64,000 bases of DNA from Petrimonas mucosa (GTDB lineage Bacteria; Bacteroidota; Bacteroidia; Bacteroidales; Dysgonomonadaceae). The stretch is taken from assembly GCF_900095795.1 (NCBI RefSeq), contig NZ_LT608328.1:2659001-2723000 (forward strand), written 5' to 3'. The notes under the pieces were generated by a model that searched no databases, was not told the origin of the DNA, and saw only the letters and a program-made list of their open reading frames with translations. This document shows, piece by piece, positions 46,495-56,300 of this stretch. The position numbers and the translations under genes are program-made. Within the stretch, counting starts at the first letter, position 1, and every line of letters starts with the position of its first letter.

Positions 46495-48738
46495 ATGAAA
46501 GTAATGAAAACATATATCCAGATATTGTTTATCTTATTGGCGCTGGGATTCGCCACCTCCTGCAATGAGGCGCTGGAGCTGGAATACGACGGGCGCACCT
46601 CGCTGGATGAACTATTCAAGACGCGAAACGGAGTAAGGGGATACCTCAACTCCTGCTACGGAGCCAGGATCATGCCCGATATCAACCGGGCGACCCTTAC
46701 CGACGAATCTCAAAGTTCGGACATGCTTTTTCAGGGATCACATGCTGCCCTCTGGTACGTGGATGCATTCAACGCATCCAACTACTCGAATGTGGATGGT
46801 CAACCCTGGGGTTCCATCTACCAGGCGATACGTCGCTGCAACATCTTTCTCAACAGGATCGAAGGGGTCACCGCAAACGAACTGGCCTCCCTCGAAGAGG
46901 AACTCTCCTCCTGGAGGGCACAGGCTCATACCCTGAGAGCACTCTATTACCTGCAGTTGATGAAACGTTACGGGTCTGTTCCCTTGATCACCGAACCCTA
47001 CGAAATCAATCACGATTTCTCGAAAGATCTCCGCGCACCGGTTTCGGCTGTAGTAAAACAGATTCTTGACGACTGCGATGCAGCAATGAGCGAACCCGTT
47101 TCAACCCTCAGCTTCTCCTGGACAGTCAGGACCGGGGAGAACTTTATCATGAACAGGGCGGTTGTCCAGGCTATTCGCTCGCAAGCCATTCTTTACGCTG
47201 CCAGCCCGCTCTATGCCGATGGCACCTACACATGGCAGGATGCCGCAGAAATCACCGGCAACGCACTCTCCAACCTGCTGGTTAACGATTACAAACTCTG
47301 GACCGAGGAACCGGAGAACAACAGCGCACAGAACCTGTATGAACTCTATTTTATCACCCCGCACGATGAACAGCGTGCCCGTGACAAGGAGACCATCTAT
47401 CCCGGCAACAGGGTAAACATCTGGGGAAACCACGGTATGCCCTCTACCCCGGGACAGACAACAGCCGGCGCTTGTCCGACACAGGAGCTGGTAGACTGCT
47501 ATGAAATGCAGGCCACCGGCATGCTTCCTATCTCGGGCTATTCAGATCAGCAACACCTGCAACCCATCATCAATACGGCGTCGGGGTATGATCCGAACAA
47601 TCCCTACGAAGGACGTGATCCCCGTTTCTATGCAACCATCTATTTCAATGGAGCTGTTCGGGATCTCGGACCCTCCGGAGGTTTGGCCAGGGACGACCAC
47701 TATCCGTTGAGCATATCGCTGGCAGGCGGCAGCCATAGTATCGATGCAACCGAACTTGAAGAGGAGGGCGCATTCAGGCTTGAGACAACGGGAGGAGATC
47801 CCTATATCCCAACCACCCCGCTCACCCAGGACATCAACGCCACTACCGGCTCGATTCTGCTCAAATTCAAGTACAAGAGCAACAACAACATCACCAATGC
47901 CCAGTTCTTCTTTGCTGCTCCTAACCCTGCAGGTGGAGAGTCGACACCGGAAAACGTGGTGCTGAACAAAGCAACTGAATGGACCGACTTTGAACTGGAT
48001 CTCACCCCCTACAGGAACAATAGCTGGTGGAAATGGGGAAAACCTGGGCACTACCTCCGTTTTGACGTGGGTGCAGATGCTGGAAATATCGTAGAGATTA
48101 AAGATATCGAGATCAATGTAAGGGTCGAGTCAGTTCCTGCAGATCCCTGCGAAAGCTTTGTAGGCGGCGTGGACGGCATCTCCAACACTAACCGGAGAGC
48201 AACCTTCACCGGATACTATCTCCGCAAATATAATAACTGGAAATCGGGTCGCGATAACGATGCAGATGGCGAAATCCGCATGTTCCGCCTTGCAGAGATG
48301 TACCTCAACTTTGCTGAAGCAGCATATCAGGCTACCGGTAATCCGGAAACGGCAATCAATATTGGAAACGGTATAACGATGAGCGCCCGTGATGCAGTAA
48401 ACGCCATCCGTCGCAGGGTAGGAATGCCCGACATACCGGCAGGATTGTCAAAAGATGAATTCGAGAAACGTTACAGGAATGAACGCCGTGTGGAACTTGC
48501 CTACGAAGGTCACCGCTATTTCGATGTCCGCAGGTGGAAAATCATGGAGCAGAGTGAACGTTACGTGACCGGCATGCGCATCACCAAAAACGATGATGGT
48601 AGTTTCAACTATGAGCGTATCGGTTTCGAACGCGAATCTTATAAGGAAAAAATGTACTTCTATCCGATCCCGCAAAGTGAAATCGACAAGATGTTTACTC
48701 ACACAGGTATGGATTGGCAGAACCCCGGATGGAATTAA
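46495..48738 (+). CDS. SusD-like lipoprotein 4 with inserted beta-sandwich domain
   Basis: A 747-residue surface lipoprotein (LLALGFATSCNEALELEYDG). The SusD core is complete (SWRAQAHTLRALYYLQLMKRYG, the C-terminal FEKRYRNERRVELAYEGHRYF block, ending NPGWN). An insert at about residues 402-548 carries LETTGGDPYIPT, LLKFKYKSNNNITNAQFFFA, EWTDFELDLTPY and YLRFDVGADAGNIVEIKDIEI, matching the inserts in SusD2 and the N-terminus of the protein at 56724. It probably binds a feature of the target glycan. ATG at 46504 is an alternative start. Confidence 0.9.
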   Translation: MKVMKTYIQILFILLALGFATSCNEALELEYDGRTSLDELFKTRNGVRGYLNSCYGARIMPDINRATLTDESQSSDMLFQGSHAALWYVDAFNASNYSNVDGQPWGSIYQAIRRCNIFLNRIEGVTANELASLEEELSSWRAQAHTLRALYYLQLMKRYGSVPLITEPYEINHDFSKDLRAPVSAVVKQILDDCDAAMSEPVSTLSFSWTVRTGENFIMNRAVVQAIRSQAILYAASPLYADGTYTWQDAAEITGNALSNLLVNDYKLWTEEPENNSAQNLYELYFITPHDEQRARDKETIYPGNRVNIWGNHGMPSTPGQTTAGACPTQELVDCYEMQATGMLPISGYSDQQHLQPIINTASGYDPNNPYEGRDPRFYATIYFNGAVRDLGPSGGLARDDHYPLSISLAGGSHSIDATELEEEGAFRLETTGGDPYIPTTPLTQDINATTGSILLKFKYKSNNNITNAQFFFAAPNPAGGESTPENVVLNKATEWTDFELDLTPYRNNSWWKWGKPGHYLRFDVGADAGNIVEIKDIEINVRVESVPADPCESFVGGVDGISNTNRRATFTGYYLRKYNNWKSGRDNDADGEIRMFRLAEMYLNFAEAAYQATGNPETAINIGNGITMSARDAVNAIRRRVGMPDIPAGLSKDEFEKRYRNERRVELAYEGHRYFDVRRWKIMEQSERYVTGMRITKNDDGSFNYERIGFERESYKEKMYFYPIPQSEIDKMFTHTGMDWQNPGWN

Positions 48739-48758
48739 TTATCGAAAATTTTTAGCAT

Positions 48759-49706
48759 ATGAAAAATAGAATAGCATTGCTTCTCTGTGCCTGTTGGGGA
48801 ATTTTTGCCCTCAACTCATGCAATGACCCCTATCCTGAAACAATCGAACTGGAACAGTTTATGTACATTTCATTGTCAGGAGCAGCAGACAACCCGGTAA
48901 TCAAAGCGGTGGAGGTGGATAGAAACACAACCTTTCCCATCACCATCTCCTACGGTGGCACCACCAATTACAACCAGGGTGAATATGTAGCGCAAATTGC
49001 GGTTGACAACTCGCTTGTTTCAAGTTACAACAGCACCAACAACACCAGCTATTTGCAGTTGCCCGAAGGTTCCTTCTCGTTGGACAAGACCAGCGTGACA
49101 ATCGAGAACGGCAGCAGGATATCCGATCCGATAGTGGTGACCATTGAAGCGCAGAAGATCAATTTCGAACATGAATACCTCCTGCCGGTAACCATTCAAT
49201 CGGTTACCGAAGGAAAGGTTCCGCTGAACGAGGAGTTGAGGACTGTATACTATGTGGTTAAAGGCAAGGAGTACGACTGGGAGAAAAAGAGCTGGAAGGT
49301 GATTGCCTACCGTTCGCAATGGAACGACGACTGGGCCGTATCAAAAATTTTTGATGGGGATAAGAATAGCACCTGGCACAGCGATCCGTTCAATGAAGAG
49401 ATCAACGGCATGCCTCAATGGTTCGTGGTAGACATGAAGAAGGTGAGGCCTGCCATCAGGGGATTCCTGATCTGGCAACGTCAGGACGATCATGGTATGG
49501 AGCCCAAGCATGTTGTATTCTCTGTCAGCGAGGACAACGAAAACTGGACCGTTGTACTCGAGGAGACCAACTTGTCTAACGATTATTCCAAGGAGTTGGA
49601 CTACAGGACAACCAATCCTGTCCCTGGCCGTTATCTGAAAGTAGAGATCAAGGCAACCTGGGGAGCGAGTCCGTGGACTTACTTCGGTGAGATTACCCCA
49701 TATTAG
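48759..49706 (+). CDS. DUF1735/discoidin surface glycan-binding lipoprotein
   Basis: A 315-residue lipoprotein (CWGIFALNSCNDPYPET). Residues about 35-165 form a DUF1735-type domain (AVEVDRNTTFPITISYGG, LPEGSFSLDKTSVTIENGS). The C-terminal half is an F5/8 type C (discoidin) domain (VSKIFDGDKNSTWHSDPF, FSVSEDNENWTVVLEETN). This architecture and its position after susCD are typical of surface glycan-binding proteins that capture polysaccharide. It is the last gene before a strong terminator. Confidence 0.85.
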   Translation: MKNRIALLLCACWGIFALNSCNDPYPETIELEQFMYISLSGAADNPVIKAVEVDRNTTFPITISYGGTTNYNQGEYVAQIAVDNSLVSSYNSTNNTSYLQLPEGSFSLDKTSVTIENGSRISDPIVVTIEAQKINFEHEYLLPVTIQSVTEGKVPLNEELRTVYYVVKGKEYDWEKKSWKVIAYRSQWNDDWAVSKIFDGDKNSTWHSDPFNEEINGMPQWFVVDMKKVRPAIRGFLIWQRQDDHGMEPKHVVFSVSEDNENWTVVLEETNLSNDYSKELDYRTTNPVPGRYLKVEIKATWGASPWTYFGEITPY

Positions 49707-49717
49707 GAGAATCAACG

Positions 49718-49747
49718 GAAGGGGGAACTTGTTTCCCCCTTCTTTTT
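49718..49747 (+). terminator. Rho-independent terminator after the surface lipoprotein
   Basis: GAAGGGGGAA pairs with TTCCCCCTTC (10 bp) around a 5-nt loop, followed by TTTTT. It separates the uptake genes from the downstream enzyme run. No clear TAnnTTTG box is seen in the 66 nt before the next gene. Confidence 0.88.
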
Positions 49748-49813
49748 GACATTCCATTCCTGATACCAGATTACATATTCAGTTACATCAACCTATCAAT
49801 CAATAATAAAGCG

Positions 49814-51313
49814 ATGAGTATCATCAAAAACCGCATGCACAATTCCAAAAAAACATACTCTCAGACAACGTTATTCCTCCTCCTCTTTGCCATTCCACTA
49901 TTTTTCAATGCTTGTGATAAAGAGGAGACCGGGAAAGTTGAAGAGATATTCCTCGATATCGAAATCTCAAAACTTCCCGACAAGACAACCTTCCGGCTGG
50001 GCGAAACACCTGATTTCACAGGAATAGAAGTTCAGGAGATCTATACAGACGGAACGAAAAAACCAAACAACAACTTTAAAATCGACTGGTCGACCGATAT
50101 TTTCAAGCGTGGCACCACCCAGGCAACCGTTACTGCAAGAGGACGACGTGCCACCTTCGAGATCTCCTTTGGAGGCGATCTCGTGGATACCGGCCTTCCT
50201 GTTGTCTACATAGAGACGGTGGATCAGGCTCCCGTTGCATCAAAAGATAACTATGTTGAAGGTACGCTGGTAATCAAGGAGAATGGAAAAACTGTCACCG
50301 AAAAGAGCATGCGTATCAAGGGCAGGGGTAATGCAACATGGACCTACCCCAAGAAACCCTATAAGATCAAACTCGACAAGAAGGCATCCATCCTGGGTAT
50401 GGAAGAGGCTAAAGATTGGGTTTTACTGGCAAACTACTGCGACAAGACGCTTCTCCGCACGGCCATTGCATTCAAGTTAAGCAGGTTGATGAGATTCCCG
50501 TGGACTCCGGACGACCGTTTCGTAGAGTTGGTGCTTAACGGCGAATACCTAGGCAACTATCAGCTGGTGGAACCGGTTGAACAGGGAACTAACCGTGTAG
50601 ATATTCCGGACGATGGTTTTCTCTTCGAACGTGACGGATACTATAATCAGGAGGTCAACTATTTCGTATCCTCTAGGGGGTATGGATTCTCTTTCAAGAA
50701 CCCAGATCCGGAGGAAGACCTGACTCCCCAGCAATGGGAATATATCAAAAATTATGTCGACACCTTTGAGGGTGTACTCGCCTCTTCCACGTTCAATGAC
50801 CCGCAAGACGGATATGCACGTTTCATTGACGTTGCCAGTTTTGTACGCTGGTTCGTTTACCACAATATCCTGGCCAACATGGACACAAATGTCTACATGG
50901 TCAAGGAGGATATGGGAAATTCAAAAATCGAAATGTACCCGGTGTGGGACTTCGAGTGGTCTCTAGGCATTGGCTGGTACGATGGCGCCCGGCCCCGCCC
51001 GGCCAATTATTACGTATGGGAATCCAACGCATTCTATTACGACAAGCTTTTACAGGATCCGGCATTCAAGGCAGAGATCAGGAATTTGTGGAACAGTACG
51101 GCTGTCACCGATGAAATTCTCAACTTCATCGATGAGACCGCCGAAATGCTTGACCAATCACAACAGCTCAATTTCAAACGTTGGAATATCCTGAACGAGC
51201 GCGTGAGTGTCGGAGGCATACCCCTGGGCTCCTACAAGGCTGAAGTGGATTGCGACCGGCAATTCTTCATCAATCACATGAACTGGCTTAACAGTCAATT
51301 CTCGACTTATTAA
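49814..51313 (+). CDS. CotH kinase family lipoprotein with Ig-like N-terminal domain
   Basis: A 499-residue lipoprotein (LFLLLFAIPLFFNACDKEE). Residues about 45-122 resemble a bacterial Ig-like domain (IEVQEIYTDGTKKPN, TQATVTARGRRATFEI). The rest matches the CotH kinase family: MRIKGRGNATWTYPKKPYKI (about 166-185), DWVLLANYCDKTLLRTAIA, LNGEYLGNYQLVEPVE and YPVWDFEWSLG near 375-385 with the likely metal-binding Asp. CotH of Bacillus is a spore-coat protein kinase; the substrate in Bacteroidetes is unknown. ATG at 49835 is an alternative start. Its presence in a PUL operon suggests a surface role. Confidence 0.82.
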   Translation: MSIIKNRMHNSKKTYSQTTLFLLLFAIPLFFNACDKEETGKVEEIFLDIEISKLPDKTTFRLGETPDFTGIEVQEIYTDGTKKPNNNFKIDWSTDIFKRGTTQATVTARGRRATFEISFGGDLVDTGLPVVYIETVDQAPVASKDNYVEGTLVIKENGKTVTEKSMRIKGRGNATWTYPKKPYKIKLDKKASILGMEEAKDWVLLANYCDKTLLRTAIAFKLSRLMRFPWTPDDRFVELVLNGEYLGNYQLVEPVEQGTNRVDIPDDGFLFERDGYYNQEVNYFVSSRGYGFSFKNPDPEEDLTPQQWEYIKNYVDTFEGVLASSTFNDPQDGYARFIDVASFVRWFVYHNILANMDTNVYMVKEDMGNSKIEMYPVWDFEWSLGIGWYDGARPRPANYYVWESNAFYYDKLLQDPAFKAEIRNLWNSTAVTDEILNFIDETAEMLDQSQQLNFKRWNILNERVSVGGIPLGSYKAEVDCDRQFFINHMNWLNSQFSTY

Positions 51314-51336
51314 CTCTGACTATCCATATATCTGGT

Positions 51337-53310
51337 ATGCGCATACATTTGACACCACTCCTCTCCGTTCTGATCGGTATCGCTTCATTTTTCCCGGTAA
51401 ACGGACAGGATAAGTTCACCGCCCTACCCTACGGATCACTCTCAATTGGAGGAGAAGTAGGTGAGAAAATCGACCTCTGCATCGAGAACAGGGTAATGGC
51501 ACAGGATATCGGACGCCTCATCCTCCCCTTCCAGCTCAGAAACGACGAGAATTGGGGGTTCAGGTGCGAATTCTGGGGGAAATGGGTTACATCGGCCATG
51601 CTCGGATATGGATATAAACCTGTGCCGCCATATCGGGAGATTATCGACAACGCGGTAAACGGGTTGCTACTCACACAGACTGCAGATGGATATATTGGCA
51701 CATATCCCGATCAGCACCATTTGAAAGATTGGGACATTTGGGGCCGTAAATATGTGCTGCTGGGACTATTGGCCTATTACGACCAGATTGGCGACCCGGC
51801 AACACTTGAAGCTGCGGAACGGGTGGCGGATCACCTGATAGGCGAGGCCGGTCCCGGCAGCAGTGTAAATCTGGCAGAAACCGGGTGGATCGGGTGGAAA
51901 GGACTCGCCTCCAGCTCGGTACTGGAGCCGATTGCCCTGCTTTACCAGAGAACCGGCAAACAGAAATATCTCGACCTTGCCGAACATATCGTACAACTCT
52001 GGAAAAGTCCCAACAAGCTGACACCGACAGGCATCAGGCTTGTGGATGAAGCAGTTGCAGAGACCCCGCTCTGGGAGATGGCCGGCGCACCCAAGGCATA
52101 TGAGATGATGTCGTGCTTCGAAGGTCTCTGCGAGCTCTATCGGATCACCGGAAACCAAGACTACCTCAAAGCAACCCGGCAGCTGGTCAAATCGATTATC
52201 CGCGACGAGATCATGCTGGTGGGTTCGGGCTCCCTGCATGAGATCTGGTGCAATGGGAAGATGCGTCAGAACGACCCGATGTATCAGGGTCTGGAGACCT
52301 GTGTCACCGTAACCTGGATGAAACTTCTCTACCAGATGTTGCGTCTCACCGGTGACAGCATGTATGCCGATCAGCTAGAAATCAGTCTCTACAATGCACT
52401 TTTGGCATCCCAGACACCGGATGGCGAGTGGTGGTCATACTACACCGGACTGATGGGAGAAAGGGTGCCCAGTCACCTCCAGTTTGCAGATGTCGTGATG
52501 AGCTGTTGCGTGGCCAACGGTCCCAGGGCAATGTTGCTGACACCTTCATGGGCCGTCATGAGATCGGAAAACGGATTTGCGGTAAACCTCTATGCTCCCA
52601 TGCAAGGCAAGATGCAGTCGCCCGGCAATCAACCCTTCACCCTAGAGATGTCGACCCGCTATCCGGTTGGTGGCAATGTGGCAATCACCCTCTCCATCCC
52701 GAAGAAGGAGCGCTTTGATATCCGCCTTCGCATTCCCGAATGGAGCAAAAAAACGGTGGTTACAGTCAACGGTGAACGTTACCGGAAGAAAGTCTCCCCG
52801 GGAAGCTATCTGACCCTCAAGCGGGAATGGTGCAACCGGGACAAGATTGAGGTGAGCTTCGACATGACCGGCTATGTGGTGAATGCACCGTCAGGGGTTC
52901 CGGATGCGGCAATCCGGCGCGGTCCGGTGATACTGGCATCCGATACCCGGCTGATACCGTTTCGTCATGGGGTGGAGGTTCCGCCAATGTATCGTTACAG
53001 CTTCAGGAAAAACCGGGATGGCTCGATCGATCTCACACTGGTCGATAATCCCCCGGTGAAAGAGATATGGATGACATTCCAGGTGCCGGTAACGGATGAA
53101 AGCGGGAAGCAGCACGAGTTGCCCATGTGCGACTACGCCTCAGCCGGAAACAGCTGGAAAGCGGGCAACCTGTTCAGGGTATGGCTCCCTCAACCTTTCG
53201 ACTTCCGTCACCTCTATATCAATAATCTCGACTGGAGGATAAATGTCACAGATAACGGACCACGTCCCGAGATACCTGAAATTTATAAAAAACAGAACAA
53301 TGAAGAGTGA
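51337..53310 (+). CDS. PF07944/GH127-like beta-L-arabinofuranosidase (copy 1)
   Basis: A 657-residue exported protein (LLSVLIGIASFFPVNGQ signal). An (alpha/alpha)6 barrel contains GWIGWKGLASSSVLEPI, KAYEMMSCFEGLCELYR and the zinc-cysteine site of GH127: Glu320 and Cys322 in GLETCVTVTW and the Cys390-Cys391 pair in MSCCVANGP. A C-terminal beta-sandwich has FDIRLRIPEWSKKTVV. In GH127 one cysteine of the pair is the nucleophile. Related families (GH146 and others) share the site, so the exact substrate is open. Its last 11 nt overlap the next gene. Confidence 0.85.
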   Translation: MRIHLTPLLSVLIGIASFFPVNGQDKFTALPYGSLSIGGEVGEKIDLCIENRVMAQDIGRLILPFQLRNDENWGFRCEFWGKWVTSAMLGYGYKPVPPYREIIDNAVNGLLLTQTADGYIGTYPDQHHLKDWDIWGRKYVLLGLLAYYDQIGDPATLEAAERVADHLIGEAGPGSSVNLAETGWIGWKGLASSSVLEPIALLYQRTGKQKYLDLAEHIVQLWKSPNKLTPTGIRLVDEAVAETPLWEMAGAPKAYEMMSCFEGLCELYRITGNQDYLKATRQLVKSIIRDEIMLVGSGSLHEIWCNGKMRQNDPMYQGLETCVTVTWMKLLYQMLRLTGDSMYADQLEISLYNALLASQTPDGEWWSYYTGLMGERVPSHLQFADVVMSCCVANGPRAMLLTPSWAVMRSENGFAVNLYAPMQGKMQSPGNQPFTLEMSTRYPVGGNVAITLSIPKKERFDIRLRIPEWSKKTVVTVNGERYRKKVSPGSYLTLKREWCNRDKIEVSFDMTGYVVNAPSGVPDAAIRRGPVILASDTRLIPFRHGVEVPPMYRYSFRKNRDGSIDLTLVDNPPVKEIWMTFQVPVTDESGKQHELPMCDYASAGNSWKAGNLFRVWLPQPFDFRHLYINNLDWRINVTDNGPRPEIPEIYKKQNNEE

Positions 53311-56300
53311 CAGAAGAACATTTATCAAGAAATGGAGTATCGCCTCCCTGGGCCTGGCCACTGCCATCCGGAGCGATCTGCATGGCATGCCCTTGAACAG
53401 CAGTCCAACCTCAGCTATCGAGCCGGAGATTGAACCGCTACCTTCGGGTCAGTTGCACGCACGCCTTACCGACCATGGTGAAGCTTTGATCAACCCCGGA
53501 ATGGGATGGGTGACCTATTACTATTCAAATCTGTACCAGAATTACGGTTCAAAGTTGGAACCCTCCGATACGGTCCGCTACTTTCCCGGAATGAACACCG
53601 TCTTTCTTCGTATACCCTGGGCATTCGTGGAGCCGGAAGAGGGACAGTATGTATGGGAAATCCTGGACACCCCCGCCCAACGATGGATTGAACAGGGTGG
53701 CCAGGTGGGAATCTGCATCACCGCGACTGAAAACTGGATGGGATCGGGAACCCCTAAATGGATCTACGATGCGGGGGCCAAGTCATACGAAGTGGATGGA
53801 TATCTTGAGCCGGACTACGACGATCCGATCTTTCTGGAAAAGGTGGAGAATTTCGTCCGGGTACTGGCTGCCAGATATGACAACAATCCCAACGTGGCCT
53901 ACCTGTTTGTGGGTCATTACGGAATGTGGGGCGAAGGCCATACCGTATTGACCACACCCAAACATGGCAAATCGTGGGGAGTGGAGACACAGAAAAGGAT
54001 GATCGACCTCTACCGCAGGCACTTCAAGCACACCACGCTCTGCATATCGGATGATTATGCGGGACATGACCAGCGAGGAGAACGTTTCCCGATCACGGAC
54101 TACGCCTTTTCACAGGGAGTGACCATACATGACGACAGCATTCTGGTACAACCACCTCCAAACAGTTGGTTTCACAGCGAAATGGCACAGCTCTTCTGGC
54201 CCACTCTTCCGGTGGTCCTGGAACATGAGCACTATGGAGGATCGGTCGAAAGGGGAGCTTGGGACAACGATCTGCTCATGAAAGCGGTAGAGGATTATCA
54301 CGCTTCGTTCCTCTCGATCCACTGGTGGCCCGATCGTTTTTACGAAGCAAACAAGGAGATCATCCGACGGATAAACAGGCGTATCGGCTACCGCCTGCAG
54401 GTACCGGAAATCACCTGGCCCCGAACCGTAAGAAAAGGGGAAAAGTTTACCATCAAGAGCAGGTGGGCCAACGCCGGGGTTGCACCATGCTACGGGGGTG
54501 GTTATCCCTGTTTCACCCTTAAGGATGAGAAGGGCGGAATCGTATCGGTTCTTACCGACTCTTCCTGCAACCTGAAGGAGCTCCCCGTAAGTGAGGCCGA
54601 CAACCTGAAGAGCAGGGAGATCACCTCCACCTTCACCATTGCACCTGCTCACCGGGATCACAAGGGAACATTTTTCCGCACATGCAAGCCCGGAACCTAC
54701 GACCTGTATCTGTCGGCCGGCAAACTCGACGGGACCCCCATCTATGAACTGCCATATGGCAATCACGACGGGCACAGGCGTTATAAGATAGGGAGAATTG
54801 TTTTATTGGATTACGCCTCCCGTATGAAAGCAGACAGCCAGATACCTGTTGAATGCAGGCATAGATTGCTCTCTATTGTCACCATGTGCCTCTGCATGCT
54901 ATCTGTTTATGCCGGCAGGCCAGCACAGCTCCACTGCCTGGGAAACGGAAACTACTGTGTATTCGGCCAGGGAGCAGACATTGAGAGCATATTCGGGCCG
55001 GGATACAGTTCACCCTCATACATCCGGCTGATCGTGCAGGATATGGACTCCACCAGCAGTTCACGGATACCGGGAACTGCTATCTGGGAGCATACGCTCT
55101 ACAAGGGAGGGGAGATTGTGGCGAGATTCAAGGATTTCATCGACAGCAAATCGGCAATCTATACCCGGATGGTGGAGTGCCTCAAGCCTTTTGCCATCAA
55201 TATCCATATAGAGGAAAGCGACAGGATCACCCTCCACCACACCTCATCCCTGCTGCTCTACAAAGGGAGGGGATTACCCTTTTACGGTGATTATAATCAT
55301 CCATATGAGCAATTTCAAAATATCTGCTCAACGGGTAACAGTGAACTGAATCAGGTTGAACCCGATCTCTTCTCGCTCAGTTTCAAACCGGGAAAAAGCG
55401 AACTCTACTGCATTGGTGGAGCCTCATTTCAGGAGTGTGACGAGAACAGCCGCCTGGCATTGACAGCCACGGCTCCATTCCTGCTGGAGAGAACCAAAAA
55501 ATATTGGGAGAACTATACAAACCGACGAAAGGCATTCGAGAAGCTCATTCCGGAGAGCTTCCCCATGAGGCGGAAGGTGCTCGACCAGATCGACAACGTG
55601 GCCATTATCTTGAAGACCCAACAGGCTACCCAGGGAGCGGTGATTGCCGGACACCGCTACCACCTGGGATATGTAAGGGACCAGTACGGTGTCTCAAGGG
55701 GATTCCTGGCGATGGGATATTTTGAGGAAGCCCGGAAAATTCTGCAATTCTACTGGGATATCTGGCAACATTTCGGATATATCCGCAACGCCCAGGCTAT
55801 TGGAATTCCCGGCATCTTCCACCAGCATGAAAATGACGAGGTTGAAATTACCGGATACCTGATCATTCAAGCTTTCGACTACTTGAACAACACAAACGAT
55901 GTCGCTTTTACAAGGGAGATCCTCCCCATGTTGGAGTGGGCCTGGCAGGCGCAAAAAAGACACCTGATCAAAGGGATGTTGCCCTTCAACGGAGATGAGA
56001 CCTACGTGGCCGGTGGGATATTGCCCCGAAGTGCACTGAACGACGGTTCTGCCGAAGCGACTCTCCTTTTCATCGAATCGGGGAAAAAGCTCCTCTCCTT
56101 CGTGGAGAAGTACGGGTTATGGAACAGTTCAACCATCCTATCCGACAGGAGACTACTCCATCAGACCGAGAGAGCTTATCTGCAGAACTTCGTATCCGGC
56201 AGACAAATTATGGCCAACAACCCTTTGCGGATGGATATTGAATCGATGCCTGAATACCGTCATGGCTTCTGCGCCGGATCACACGGCGTGTTGGAGACCA

